A DNA stretch of 55,370 nt from positions 1 to 55,370 of the forward strand of contig CAMVQS010000009.1 of the NCBI GenBank assembly GCA_947169685.1. Direction: 5' to 3'. Position 1 is the first letter of the stretch, and every line of letters begins with the position of its first letter. The position numbers and the translations under genes were made by a program. Under the pieces are notes generated by a model. That model searched no databases. It was given only the letters and a program-made list of their open reading frames with translations, and was not told the origin of the DNA. Below, in pieces: positions 23,745 through 32,914 of this stretch. This DNA comes from an uncultured Prevotella sp. Lineage in GTDB: Bacteria > Bacteroidota > Bacteroidia > Bacteroidales > Bacteroidaceae.

Positions 23745-26090
23745 TTATTTAATTACTATCTTCTTCGTTGTGCCATCACTCATTCTAATGATGTTAAGAC
23801 CACGTTGAGGTGTTATAATATGCTTACCGTCAATAGAATAATAACTTTCGCCAGTCATCACATCATCTTTTATACCCTTTATTCCTGTTGGCGTAGGATC
23901 ATCGTCTGTCAGAGCTACAATAATACCGAAGTCCATCCATTGCTCTGTAGTGTTATATGCTTCCAAATAAGCTTCAGGCACATGAAGCGTAGCACTGTTA
24001 ATCCAAAATTCAAAAACCTCGTCACCAAGTTCAGGAACTTTTTCTGCATAGCAGTACATGTCAGTCATGTGAGAACATCCATAGAATGCACCTTCTTCAA
24101 TGTTTGTCACGCCATTACCTATAATAACTGTGGCCAGTTTCAGACAATTAGAAAACGTATAAGATCTAATACTTGTCACACTGTTTGGAATAGTGACTGA
24201 GGTGAGTTCAGAGCAGCCTGCGAAGGCAGAGGACCCAATATTCGTTACGCTGTTTGGAATATTGATAGCAGTTAAGCCTGAGCAACCCCAAAACGCACAT
24301 TCTCCAATCCCTGTCACACTATTAGGAATCACCGTATTCTGACATCCTTCTAATAATGTATTGCTGGCTGTTTCAATAATTGCGTTACAATCTTCACGAG
24401 AATCATATACCGTGTTTCCATTATCTACTTGAATAGTAGTTAAAACAAAGCAATTATTTAACACACGTGAACCTATACTTGTAACGCTACTGGGGATAGT
24501 AATGGACATTAAACTTGAGCAACCAAAGAACGCATAATCTCCGACTGTTGTTACACCATTGGGAATACTTATATCAGTAAGACCATAGCAATTGTAGAAC
24601 GCATGATTTCCTATGCTTTTCACGCTGTTTGGTATGCTGACAGAAGTTAAAGCCATGCAGCCACAAAACGAACTATATCCAATGGTCGTCACACCATCGG
24701 GAATACTAATAGAGGTTAAGCCGGTGCAACTATAGAACGCATTTTCTCCAATGGTTTCCACACTATTAGGAATCACCGTATTCTGACATCCAAACAATAA
24801 GGTGTTGTCTGCTGTTTTAATAATTGCATTACAGTTTTCACGAGAGTCATATACCGTATTTCCGCTTTCCACTTGAATAGTAGTCAAGCCGCTGCAACTA
24901 TGGAATGCATTTTCTCCAATACTCGTCACATTCTTGGGTATGTTGACAGAGGTAAGGCTTGTGCAGTTGTGGAACGCATCATCTCCAATGCTTGTCACAT
25001 TCATGGGTATGATGATAGAGGTAAGGCCGCCGCAGCCATAGAATGCATTATTTCCAATGGCAGTCACTTCTTCTCCTAAAACATACTCTTTCACTTGATA
25101 GCCAAAATATCTGGATAATGAGGAGCCCGCATTGTAGTTTTTTGACATGATTGCATTGCTGTTGATAACAACTTTGGTAAATCCGTTGCATCCGCCAAAT
25201 ACCCACTCTATGTCCGTCACACCACGGGGTATGGTAATTGAAGCCAAATTATAACACTCTTGGAATGCAAATTGTCCTATGCTCGTTAAATTGTCTGACA
25301 TTTTTACTGACGTTAGATTATGACAACCCTGGAATGCACTTTCACCTATACTTATTACGCTGTTGGACATCTGGACAGAAATAAGACTACTGCAATTATA
25401 GAATGCATCATATCCTATGCTCGTCACATCTTCTCCTAAAACATATTCTTCAACTTGAGTGCCGAAATAACGGGTAATTGGTGTTGGAGAGCCAAAATGA
25501 TTATCTTCTGATACTATCGCATTGTTGTTTAATATGACCTTTTTCAGATTACTACAACCATAGAATGCTTCTTCTCCAATAGATGTCACACTATTAGGTA
25601 TATTCACAGAGGTCAGCCCAGAACATCCATTAAATGCTTTTCCTCCGATGCTGGTCACACTATTAGGAACAATCGTGCCAGTACATCCCGATATAAGTGT
25701 ATTGCTGGCAGTTTCAATAACAGCATTACAATTCTCGCGAGAATCATACACTGGATTCCCTTCCTCTATAATTAAAGAGGTAAGACTAGTACAGCTTCCG
25801 AATATTCCAGCTTCAATGCTTGTCACGCTAGCCGGGATAGTCAAAGATGTCAAGTCTGTACTTCCTCTGAATGCATCACCTATCGTTGTCACACTATATT
25901 CTACTCCATCATAAGTTACTGATGATGGAATCACCACATCTCCACTATAATGATATTTGTAATGAAACACTACTTTTGCCGTTTTCGTATTGGCATCTAA
26001 GTCGTAATAGAATCCGTCTATTAACACTGAAGCACTAACTGCCAACGGCAGCATTGACAAGAATAACAAGAAAAATAAAATACGTTTCAT
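23745..26090 (-). CDS. BspA-type leucine-rich-repeat protein, tandem paralogue
   Basis: The 781-residue protein has a signal peptide (MKRILFFLLFLSMLPLAVSA). LRR_5 repeats cover most of the length (LTSVNIPNSVTSIGEEAFYGC type), interrupted several times by a non-LRR module carrying GNTVYDSRENCNAIIETA and by two copies of YFGTQVEEYVLGEDVTSIG-like text. It ends YYSIDGKHIITPQRGLNII, related to the ending of its downstream neighbour. It is separated from the upstream regulator gene by 38 bp and has no clear promoter of its own. Extracellular adhesion is the usual role of the family; specificity is unknown. Confidence 0.9.
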   Translation of the reverse strand: MKRILFFLLFLSMLPLAVSASVLIDGFYYDLDANTKTAKVVFHYKYHYSGDVVIPSSVTYDGVEYSVTTIGDAFRGSTDLTSLTIPASVTSIEAGIFGSCTSLTSLIIEEGNPVYDSRENCNAVIETASNTLISGCTGTIVPNSVTSIGGKAFNGCSGLTSVNIPNSVTSIGEEAFYGCSNLKKVILNNNAIVSEDNHFGSPTPITRYFGTQVEEYVLGEDVTSIGYDAFYNCSSLISVQMSNSVISIGESAFQGCHNLTSVKMSDNLTSIGQFAFQECYNLASITIPRGVTDIEWVFGGCNGFTKVVINSNAIMSKNYNAGSSLSRYFGYQVKEYVLGEEVTAIGNNAFYGCGGLTSIIIPMNVTSIGDDAFHNCTSLTSVNIPKNVTSIGENAFHSCSGLTTIQVESGNTVYDSRENCNAIIKTADNTLLFGCQNTVIPNSVETIGENAFYSCTGLTSISIPDGVTTIGYSSFCGCMALTSVSIPNSVKSIGNHAFYNCYGLTDISIPNGVTTVGDYAFFGCSSLMSITIPSSVTSIGSRVLNNCFVLTTIQVDNGNTVYDSREDCNAIIETASNTLLEGCQNTVIPNSVTGIGECAFWGCSGLTAINIPNSVTNIGSSAFAGCSELTSVTIPNSVTSIRSYTFSNCLKLATVIIGNGVTNIEEGAFYGCSHMTDMYCYAEKVPELGDEVFEFWINSATLHVPEAYLEAYNTTEQWMDFGIIVALTDDDPTPTGIKGIKDDVMTGESYYSIDGKHIITPQRGLNIIRMSDGTTKKIVIK

Positions 26091-26128
26091 AATTATCTGT
26101 TTTTTTTATATTAATTCCATTGTGATAT

Positions 26129-27517
26129 TTATTTGCTGGTAAGTATCTGTTCCAGCGTGATGTCGGGGTTGGTTTCTCCGAACACGTCTTTCTTCAGTTT
26201 CAGCTTGCGATGCTGGACGGCAGAAACAGTAATGCAGTAGATATTGCCGATGACGCGATTGCTAATGCCAAGCCGAGTGAGCAGACACAGCCGGATGTCA
26301 TCTTCCTGCATCTTGGGGTATTGCTCGCGGATATTGGCAAAGCGGTTATTGTCGATGGCGTTGAGTGTGCGTTCTATTTCGCTCCATTCGTGAGGACTGA
26401 GACAGACGAGCGAATCGCCGCTTTGGTTGAGCTTCTTCATCACCTCCGTACGCTCAAGAATGAAGTCCTTCAGGAATGCCACCACCTCGTTTGTCTGGTG
26501 CAGCAGGGTTTTCTGATGTTCTGCCTCTTGCTGCAGTTGACGTTGTGCCTGACGCTGTGCCTGCATCTTATACCGAACGACCAACACGATTGCTAAAATG
26601 ACAACAAGCGATGCAACAATTATAATCAGTAGCGTACGGCCATACATCTTTGATTGGTATTCCAATTGCTGGTTCTCCATTTCCTGACGCAACGTCTCCT
26701 GATAGTACTGGTCTTTCTGTTCCAGCGCCTTGTAATAGAAGTCCTCTATTTGCTCGAAGGCATGATCAACATCATCCTCTACTTGTGTGGCTCCCATCCG
26801 TCGGAGCGCAATCTTGGCAAGGTTGCTTTGCGCGATATATGCCATATGAACATCTTCGCCTGACTCTATCTGCCGATAGACGATTTCTGCCGAATCAAGC
26901 ATGTTGAGGTCGAGATAACTACGGGCCAGCACCTGTAGTGTGCCAGGCCTCAGATTGTCTGTCGCTGTTGCTTCCGCCCGATGAGCATAGTTGAGAGCCT
27001 GACGATAGTCTTCTTTTGCCCAGGCGATATTGGCAAGGCTGGTGAGTGTCTGGCACATCAGGTCTGTCATCTGGTTTTTCTTGGCGATGTCGTATGCTTT
27101 GTTGATAAAGCCGAGTGCTTCGTCGTATGAACCCTCTGCGGTATATGCCACTTGTGCAGCGTAAGTGCCTGCATAATCGAGCAGAATGACATAGTTACGT
27201 TCATCGTCAGGATGCTGCTCATAGATGGTCAGGGCTTTCTTCATCAGTTGTAATGCCTCCTCAGGGTTGCTCTGCGACAATGCTTTCGCCAATCGCTGAT
27301 GCGCGATATAGTGGGTATGCCAATCCTCTGACTCTTCCGCCAAATGGATGGTCTTTCGTAGTAAGGTCTCACCCAAACGGATGCTATCGTTGGACAAAGC
27401 ATCTTCAGCCTCCTCCAGACAAGCCTTCGCTGTTAGAAGATGTTGATCTTGCTGCTTGCAACTATAGGCTGCTAACAGAATGCATATAATAAATATGTAC
27501 CAAACTATTGAACGCAT
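26129..27517 (-). CDS. Membrane TPR sensor with C-terminal HTH-like domain
   Basis: The 462-residue protein has an N-terminal signal/lipobox (IIICILLAAYSC, approximate), TPR-like helices through about residue 280, a single membrane segment near 295-315, a coiled coil rich in Gln (QAQRQAQRQLQQ), then a C-terminal part (MQEDDIRLCLLTRLGISN..IYCITVSAVQHRKLKLKKD) resembling a LuxR/sigma-type helix-turn-helix. This architecture is frequent in Bacteroidota and is thought to couple an extracytoplasmic signal to transcription. It heads the operon with the two LRR genes, so it may control them. Promoter box at 27537-27544. Confidence 0.8.
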   Translation of the reverse strand: MRSIVWYIFIICILLAAYSCKQQDQHLLTAKACLEEAEDALSNDSIRLGETLLRKTIHLAEESEDWHTHYIAHQRLAKALSQSNPEEALQLMKKALTIYEQHPDDERNYVILLDYAGTYAAQVAYTAEGSYDEALGFINKAYDIAKKNQMTDLMCQTLTSLANIAWAKEDYRQALNYAHRAEATATDNLRPGTLQVLARSYLDLNMLDSAEIVYRQIESGEDVHMAYIAQSNLAKIALRRMGATQVEDDVDHAFEQIEDFYYKALEQKDQYYQETLRQEMENQQLEYQSKMYGRTLLIIIVASLVVILAIVLVVRYKMQAQRQAQRQLQQEAEHQKTLLHQTNEVVAFLKDFILERTEVMKKLNQSGDSLVCLSPHEWSEIERTLNAIDNNRFANIREQYPKMQEDDIRLCLLTRLGISNRVIGNIYCITVSAVQHRKLKLKKDVFGETNPDITLEQILTSK

Positions 27518-27536
27518 AATGATTGGTTTTCGGTTG

Positions 27537-27544
27537 CAAAGTTA
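27537..27544 (-). promoter_or_regulatory. -7 box TAACTTTG for the TPR/LRR operon
   Basis: TAACTTTGCAACC on the minus strand, 19 bp before the ATG at 27517. Confidence 0.7.
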
Positions 27545-27670
27545 CGACATTTATTCGAAAGACGCGTCAGTTGTCTATGGAAAATATATACACAAGTCAA
27601 TATCACAAATTAATACAAATCAAGCGGTTATACAAATCCAAGTATGTTGCCCTATGGAAAAAATACAGGA

Positions 27671-27705
27671 AGACCCCTTCAACCTCCCCTGTTTAAGGGA
27701 GGCTT
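27671..27705 (-). terminator. GC-rich palindrome just after the S41 gene
   Basis: GCCTCCCTTAAACAGGGGAGG forms a stem immediately after the stop at 27706. No good T-run follows on the minus strand. Its form (CCTCCC...GGGAGG) resembles the palindromes inside the lpd and beta-galactosidase genes. Confidence 0.5.
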
Positions 27706-28710
27706 TTATTGTACCAAGAGTTTCCGTGCGAACTCTATGATGGTGTCCTGGCCTCGCTGGAAGTCCTCGTCGGTGAGGTTGACGTAATAGTGGGGCTCGA
27801 TGCCGAACTCGGTGCTCTCTTGCTGTGCGTCGTACATGGGGCAGGCCGAGAAACGGACGTTCCAACCATTGGGCAGGCTCGAAGAGAAGGGCATGCCTGC
27901 TCCGCCGCCTGTACGGTCGCCCACCAGCTTGACGTCTGGCAATGCCTTCATATACATGGTGAACTCGTTGGCCGAGCTGAACACGCTGCGGTTGGTGAGC
28001 ACGCAGACGGGCTTGTGCCAGCGCAGACGGGAGGACGGCTCGAGGTACTGCGGTTCCATTTCAGAGAAGTCATTGTGGCCTGTACCCGTCTTGTGGCGCA
28101 TGTACCCCACGAGTACCTGCTCGTTGGTGAAACGTGCCGCCAGCTTCTCGGCATAGGTCAGCGTGCCGCCGCCATTGTTGCGTATGTCGATGATGAGACC
28201 ACGACAAAGGGCAAGATAGGAAAGCACGTCGTCGAGGTTGCCGTCACCAAAGCCGCTCTGAAAACTGGCGTAACGTATATAACCGATGTTGTCGTCGAGG
28301 ATGCGGTAGCGCAGCCCCCCTGCAATCTTGTAGTCTGTGCCGAGGTAACGCCGTTCGAGCGAGTCGCTGAAGTTCTTGGGGAAATCCTCCTGCCAGCTCC
28401 AATAGCGGGCATAGTCGTAGCTGGCTGAGAGGTTGACGTGACCGTCGCGCAGCTCACTGAGCATGTCGCCCAGCACTTCGAAGAGCTGTTCGCTGGTCAT
28501 CTGCTCGTTCACGCGTACCTTATATTTCTGATAGACGGCATTCCAGTCGAGCCCGTACTCCTGCTGCTTGTAGTCGAAGAAGCAGTAGTGCTCGTCGATG
28601 ATCTTCCAGAGGGCTTCGAAGTTTCCCTGCCTGGTATTGGGCTGCTCATCCTCGGTGACGCAGGAGGTGAGCGCCAGCAGCGTTATCAGTATGAGAACAT
28701 ATTTCCTCAT
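27706..28710 (-). CDS. S41-family serine protease, lipoprotein
   Basis: The 334-residue protein has a lipobox LLALTSC (Cys17), a short N-terminal helical part (NFEALWKIIDEHYCFFDYKQ) typical of S41 tail-specific proteases, the substrate strand GLIIDIRNNGGGTLT, and the catalytic serine in TNRSVFSSANEFTM followed by GDRTGGGAGMP. No PDZ domain is obvious, as in several Bacteroidota S41 lipoproteins. It overlaps the DUF3316 gene by 4 bp and is last in the transcript that starts near 32837. The substrate is unknown. Confidence 0.88.
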   Translation of the reverse strand: MRKYVLILITLLALTSCVTEDEQPNTRQGNFEALWKIIDEHYCFFDYKQQEYGLDWNAVYQKYKVRVNEQMTSEQLFEVLGDMLSELRDGHVNLSASYDYARYWSWQEDFPKNFSDSLERRYLGTDYKIAGGLRYRILDDNIGYIRYASFQSGFGDGNLDDVLSYLALCRGLIIDIRNNGGGTLTYAEKLAARFTNEQVLVGYMRHKTGTGHNDFSEMEPQYLEPSSRLRWHKPVCVLTNRSVFSSANEFTMYMKALPDVKLVGDRTGGGAGMPFSSSLPNGWNVRFSACPMYDAQQESTEFGIEPHYYVNLTDEDFQRGQDTIIEFARKLLVQ

Positions 28711-29510
28711 GGGCGGTAGTTGATGAGTTGGAAACGTCGCACAATGCCTATCATGACGTTGTGCGAATAGATGTGCTGCTTCAGGTTGTTGACCTTGGCC
28801 TGCTGGTAGTCGCCCAGGTAGCCGATGCGCATGGTAAACGAACGGCCGAGGCCGACGTTGAGCATGAGCTGCTGGCGGAAGGTGGGTGCCGAGACGAAGG
28901 TGGTAGGCACGATGTTGTGGTCGTAGTTGCCACGATTGAACATCTCGTAATAGGACTGTCCGTAGTTGGGCGAGAACATGATGCCCACAAGGGGCAGGTC
29001 AAGCTCGTAGCACAACTTCATGGGGCGGTTCCAAAGTGTGAACCTGTAGCTGGCGCGTGCTGACGGCATGAGGTTGAGGTGAGCGCGTGCCTGCGCAGGG
29101 TTGTTGGAGTTGCTGGTGTTGTAGATGAAGCCGGCACCGGCATTGATTAGGAATCCGAGGTGAGTGGTGAGAGGTGAGTGGTGAGATGTAAGGGTGTAGT
29201 AACGTCCCCAATAGAAGTCGTAGGCACCCTCGAGTTCCTTTTCGGTGTCGCTACGGTCGTGGAGCGAGGCAAAGCGTGCCTGGTGCTGCATGACGGTGTG
29301 CCAGCGACTGCCGTTCCGTTCGCGCTCGATGTCGGCCAGAAAAGTAAATCCTATTCCCGTAAATTTCTCCTGCGACAAATAGGTATCCAGGACATCTGCC
29401 GCCCCCACGCCAATCATGTGGCTGGTGGTGGAGAGCCTGAGCGAGTCGTTCTGTGCCTGCAACGTGCAGGCACAAAACAACGCTACGAATATGACAATGA
29501 GCCTATTCAT
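28707..29510 (-). CDS. DUF3316-like outer-membrane/secreted protein
   Basis: ATG at 29510 gives 267 residues: signal peptide (MNRLIVIFVALFCACTLQAQ) then a beta-rich protein with alternating aromatic strands (ARASYRFTLWNRPMKLCYEL, FTMRIGYLGDYQQAKVNN, MIGIVRRFQLINYRP), suggesting a small barrel. The closest family I recall is DUF3316, of unknown function. The start overlaps the parC stop (ATGAATAG). A heptamer tract at 29159-29186 is translated in frame as SHHSPLTTHL, an odd local insertion. The family call is moderate. Confidence 0.7.
   Translation of the reverse strand: MNRLIVIFVALFCACTLQAQNDSLRLSTTSHMIGVGAADVLDTYLSQEKFTGIGFTFLADIERERNGSRWHTVMQHQARFASLHDRSDTEKELEGAYDFYWGRYYTLTSHHSPLTTHLGFLINAGAGFIYNTSNSNNPAQARAHLNLMPSARASYRFTLWNRPMKLCYELDLPLVGIMFSPNYGQSYYEMFNRGNYDHNIVPTTFVSAPTFRQQLMLNVGLGRSFTMRIGYLGDYQQAKVNNLKQHIYSHNVMIGIVRRFQLINYRP
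29159..29186 (-). repeat. Heptamer tract inside the DUF3316-like gene
   Basis: Four heptamers, in coding sense TCTCACC ACTCACC TCTCACC ACTCACC, read in frame as SHHSPLTTHL. Confidence 0.8.
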
Positions 29511-32196
29511 CGGGGAAGAGACTGAGCTGTCCTGTTTCTTCATCGATAATAAGCGGTGGGGTGTCTGAGTTATCTGAATTCTCAGAGTATTCTGAGTTCT
29601 CTGAATTGTCGGAGTTTTCAGGTGCCTCTTCCTCCTCAGGCTCCTCTGGGAAGCGCAGGGGCTCCAACTCCTCGATACGCTCCACCTGGTAGGTGGTCAG
29701 ACGTTTGCCCTTGGCCTTATAGCCCTTGACGGCAATGAACTGCTCGACGTCAATCTCCTGCGACGGACGTACGGCATCGGCTCCACCAAAGGTGATGAGG
29801 ATGCGCGGATAGACTTGGTCGCTGAGCAGGATTTCCCTGGATTCGCTGTTCTCGCCCAGGTACGTCTGCTTCTTCTTCGAGGCCTCCATGAGGAAACGCT
29901 TGATGTAGGGGTAGTTGTCGTTGTCGGCATCGTAGAGCACAGCCGTCCACACCTTGTTGGCGTCGTACTTCTCGATGATGCGCAGGTTGTCCTCGAAGTG
30001 GTTGTTCAGGTCGAAGTTCGTCAAGTAATACTCACCATTGCTGAGGATGACCAGCAACTGTTCGTCATCGAAAAACTCACCCAAGAGGCGTCCGTGCTCG
30101 TCGTAGTTCAGACGGTTGACGTCGGGATCGTACCACACCTTGCGGCCGCCCAGCGTAGAGTGTCCGTGGCTCTTCAGACCGATGCGGTGAATGGGTTTCT
30201 TGGTGAGGGTGACGCCTCGTGCTGCGCGTCCCTTGATCATGACGTCGGCAAAATTACGTTCGAGGAAGATGCTCGACTTACGCGAGCTAATGGCAGCAGC
30301 GTCGAGCGTCACCTTGATGATTTCCGCCTCGCCGTTGGGGTTAGCCGTGAAGTACATAATCTTCGAGCCTGGCTCTCCTGTCGTCACGTCATACTCACGG
30401 TCGCGGGTGATGGCCGGGACATTGAAACGCTTGATGTAGTACGGGCCCTTCTTACCTGAACGATATACCACATTGTAGATGGTGCGCTGGTCGTTGCGCT
30501 TATAGATGCCCAACCACAGCACGTTCTTGCCCACAAACAGCTTCTCGGCCACACGTACCACCTTGAACTTTCCGTCGCGGTAGAAAATGATGATATCGTC
30601 GATGTCGGAGCAGTTGCAGACGTACTCGTCCTTCTTCAGACCTGTGCCGATAAAGCCCTCCTGACGGTTGATGTAGAGCTTCTGGTTGGCCTCGGCCACC
30701 TTCGCAGCCTCGATGGTGTCGAAGTTGCGTATCTCCGTCAGACGCGGATGGTCCTTGCCGTACTTGTCCTTGAGGAACAGGAACCACTTGGCGGTCACCT
30801 GTGTCAGGTGCTTCAGGTCGTGGTCTATCTCGTCAATCTCCCCCTTGATACGTGCCATCAGCTCGTCGGCCTTGTCTTTGTTGAACTTCAGGATGCGCTG
30901 CATCTTGATTTCCAGCAGCTTCAGGATATCGTCCTTCGTCACCTCACGAATCATCTGTGGGTAATAAGGCGTCAAGCGCTCGTCAATATGCTCACAGACA
31001 GCATCCACATTGGGTGCCTGTTCAAATTTCTTGTCTTTATAGATGCGCTCCTCTATGAAAATCTTTTCCAACGAACAGAAATGCAACTGTTCGAGCAGCT
31101 CGTTCTTACGGATTTCCAACTCCTGACGGATAAGGTCCTTCGTACGGTCGGCCGAGTGGCGCAGCACGTCGCTGACGGTGAGGAACTGCGGCTTGTCGTC
31201 GCTGATGACGCAGCAGTTGGGCGAAATATTGATTTCGCAATCGGTGAAGGCATAGAGCGCATCAATGGTCTTGTCGCTGCTGACGCCAGGCGCCAGATGT
31301 ACCTGAATCTCTACCTCGGCCGATGTCAGGTCTGTCACGTTACGCGCTTTAATCTTGCCCTTCTCAATGGCCTTGGTGATGCTCTCGCAGAGTGTGGAAA
31401 CAGTTTTCGAGTAAGGCAGCTCACGGATGACGAGCGTCTTCGGATCGAGCTTCTCAATCTTGGCACGCACCTTCAGCACGCCGCCGCGCTGTCCGTCGTT
31501 GTACTTGCTGACGTCGATGCTGCCACCCGTCTGGAAGTCAGGATAGAGGTGGAACTCCTCGCCATTCAGATAGCTGACGGCAGCGTCGCATATCTCGCAG
31601 AAGTTATGGGGCAGGATTTTTGATGACAGACCGACGGCAATACCCTCGGCACCCTGACTAAGCAGCAGCGGGAACTTCACGGGCAGCGTGATGGGCTCCT
31701 TGTTACGGCCATCGTACGAGAGCTGCCACTCCGTCGTCTTGGGGTTGAACACAGTGTCGAGTGCAAACTTCGAAAGACGTGCCTCGATGTATCGGGGTGC
31801 CGCTGCACGGTCACCTGTCAAGATGTTTCCCCAGTTTCCCTGTGTATCCACCAACAGGTCTTTCTGTCCCAGCTGCACCAATGCGTCGCCGATGGAGGCA
31901 TCACCGTGAGGGTGGAACTGCATGGTGTGTCCCACAATGTTTGCCACCTTGTTGTAACGTCCGTCATCCATGCGTTTCATGGAGTGCAGGATGCGTCGCT
32001 GCACAGGCTTCAAACCGTCCTCAATATGAGGCACGGCACGCTCCAGAATAACGTATGAAGCATAATCGAGAAACCAATTCTGGTACATGCCGCTCAGGTG
32101 GTGCACGGCAGCAGCGTCAAAGCGGTTCACGGGTTTATAGTCGGAGTGCAGTTCGGACTCCTCAGTCATGTTAGTGTCTTTTATTTCGTCGCTCAT
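29503..32196 (-). CDS. parC: DNA topoisomerase IV subunit A
   Basis: The 897-residue type IIA topoisomerase subunit cuts and rejoins DNA to separate daughter chromosomes. The N-terminal winged-helix domain contains DGLKPVQRRILHSM, the QFHPHGDASIGDAL quinolone region and the catalytic tyrosine 136 in RAAAPRYIEAR. The coiled-coil tower and a C-terminal beta-propeller-like domain without a clear GyrA box (QRRGGKG) follow, which favours ParC over GyrA. The last ~45 residues are acidic and repetitive (ENSDNSENSEYSENSDNS, 29563-29622). The gene shares a transcript with the upstream secreted protein; the short gap 32197-32221 is a heptamer tract. Confidence 0.9.
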   Translation of the reverse strand: MSDEIKDTNMTEESELHSDYKPVNRFDAAAVHHLSGMYQNWFLDYASYVILERAVPHIEDGLKPVQRRILHSMKRMDDGRYNKVANIVGHTMQFHPHGDASIGDALVQLGQKDLLVDTQGNWGNILTGDRAAAPRYIEARLSKFALDTVFNPKTTEWQLSYDGRNKEPITLPVKFPLLLSQGAEGIAVGLSSKILPHNFCEICDAAVSYLNGEEFHLYPDFQTGGSIDVSKYNDGQRGGVLKVRAKIEKLDPKTLVIRELPYSKTVSTLCESITKAIEKGKIKARNVTDLTSAEVEIQVHLAPGVSSDKTIDALYAFTDCEINISPNCCVISDDKPQFLTVSDVLRHSADRTKDLIRQELEIRKNELLEQLHFCSLEKIFIEERIYKDKKFEQAPNVDAVCEHIDERLTPYYPQMIREVTKDDILKLLEIKMQRILKFNKDKADELMARIKGEIDEIDHDLKHLTQVTAKWFLFLKDKYGKDHPRLTEIRNFDTIEAAKVAEANQKLYINRQEGFIGTGLKKDEYVCNCSDIDDIIIFYRDGKFKVVRVAEKLFVGKNVLWLGIYKRNDQRTIYNVVYRSGKKGPYYIKRFNVPAITRDREYDVTTGEPGSKIMYFTANPNGEAEIIKVTLDAAAISSRKSSIFLERNFADVMIKGRAARGVTLTKKPIHRIGLKSHGHSTLGGRKVWYDPDVNRLNYDEHGRLLGEFFDDEQLLVILSNGEYYLTNFDLNNHFEDNLRIIEKYDANKVWTAVLYDADNDNYPYIKRFLMEASKKKQTYLGENSESREILLSDQVYPRILITFGGADAVRPSQEIDVEQFIAVKGYKAKGKRLTTYQVERIEELEPLRFPEEPEEEEAPENSDNSENSEYSENSDNSDTPPLIIDEETGQLSLFPDE

Positions 32197-32221
32197 TTCT
32201 CTAAACTCTCAACTCTTAACT

Positions 32222-32818
32222 TTAAATATATTTATTCTTGTCGATACCCTCGAACATCTTGAGGAGATGTTGTGCACGCTCCTTCAAGCGGTCGGTCTCG
32301 CTGCTGTACAGTTCAGGAATGGTGGTGCCAGAGAACTCCGTTACCTCGGCCTTCTTTGCCGTGAAGCGCAGCAGACGCTTGCCGTCGAACCACATACGCA
32401 GCTCATAGGGTATCATATCATCACCAACCTCGGGCGTGACGGCATAGATGAACATCACCTGTCCCTTATCGTCGAAAAGATATTCCTCATAAAACTCACG
32501 CGCAGCAAAGTTGTACTTGGCCGTAGCCAGACGCAACCAATGGTAAGGATAGGGATTCCAATCCTCGTCCTCGTTCTGCTCCACCTCGTTGAAATACATG
32601 CGGATATCTTCTGTGTGCGGGCCCGTAGCCCGCAGGTTCTGCGCCACGCGCAGATGATAATACTCAGCAGGAATACCTTCGGAAGGAAAGTCATCGCTCA
32701 TCATGGAGATAGACTCCTTGACATCTGCATAGGCCTTACGGATGCTCTCAATGGTATGCTGTGCCCACCCCATTTGCGAGGCAAACATAAGCAGTAGTAA
32801 CAATGCGATTTTTTTCAT
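32222..32818 (-). CDS. Secreted protein of unknown function
   Basis: The 198-residue protein has a signal peptide (MKKIALLLLLMFASQMGWAQ) and a mature part rich in acidic and aromatic residues (EYYHLRVAQNLRATGPHTED, EDEDWNPYPYHWLRLATAKY, EEYLFDDKGQVMFIYA). I do not recognise a family. It is first in the transcript ahead of parC, driven by the box at 32837-32844. A periplasmic or surface location is likely. Confidence 0.75.
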   Translation of the reverse strand: MKKIALLLLLMFASQMGWAQHTIESIRKAYADVKESISMMSDDFPSEGIPAEYYHLRVAQNLRATGPHTEDIRMYFNEVEQNEDEDWNPYPYHWLRLATAKYNFAAREFYEEYLFDDKGQVMFIYAVTPEVGDDMIPYELRMWFDGKRLLRFTAKKAEVTEFSGTTIPELYSSETDRLKERAQHLLKMFEGIDKNKYI

Positions 32819-32836
32819 TATTGGTTATTTTGCTTG

Positions 32837-32844
32837 CAAAGTTA
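32837..32844 (-). promoter_or_regulatory. -7 box TAACTTTG for the secreted protein/parC operon
   Basis: TAACTTTGCAAGC on the minus strand, 18 bp before the ATG at 32818. Confidence 0.7.
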
Positions 32845-32853
32845 CAAAAAAAT

Positions 32854-32881
32854 CTCTAAACTCTAAACTCTAAACTCTAAA
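32854..32881. repeat. CTCTAAA heptamer tract in a divergent promoter region
   Basis: Four perfect CTCTAAA heptamers lie between the minus promoter at 32837 and the plus promoter at 32889, where they overlap the -33 regions. Confidence 0.9.
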
Positions 32882-32888
32882 CTTTTTA

Positions 32889-32896
32889 TATCTTTG
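32889..32896 (+). promoter_or_regulatory. -7 box TATCTTTG for the BaiN-like gene
   Basis: TATCTTTGCAAG lies 18 bp before ATG 32915 and rules out a start at the TTG at 32894. Confidence 0.7.
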
Positions 32897-32914
32897 CAAG
32901 TAAATTTATCATTC

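Noticed and set aside
21338..26090. CRISPR-like DNA repetition within the LRR genes
   Set aside because: The period is that of 23-residue LRR_5 units in open frames, so it is protein repetition.
30748..31623. 291-codon plus-strand ORF opposite parC
   Set aside because: Antisense frame with no domain; parC is certain.
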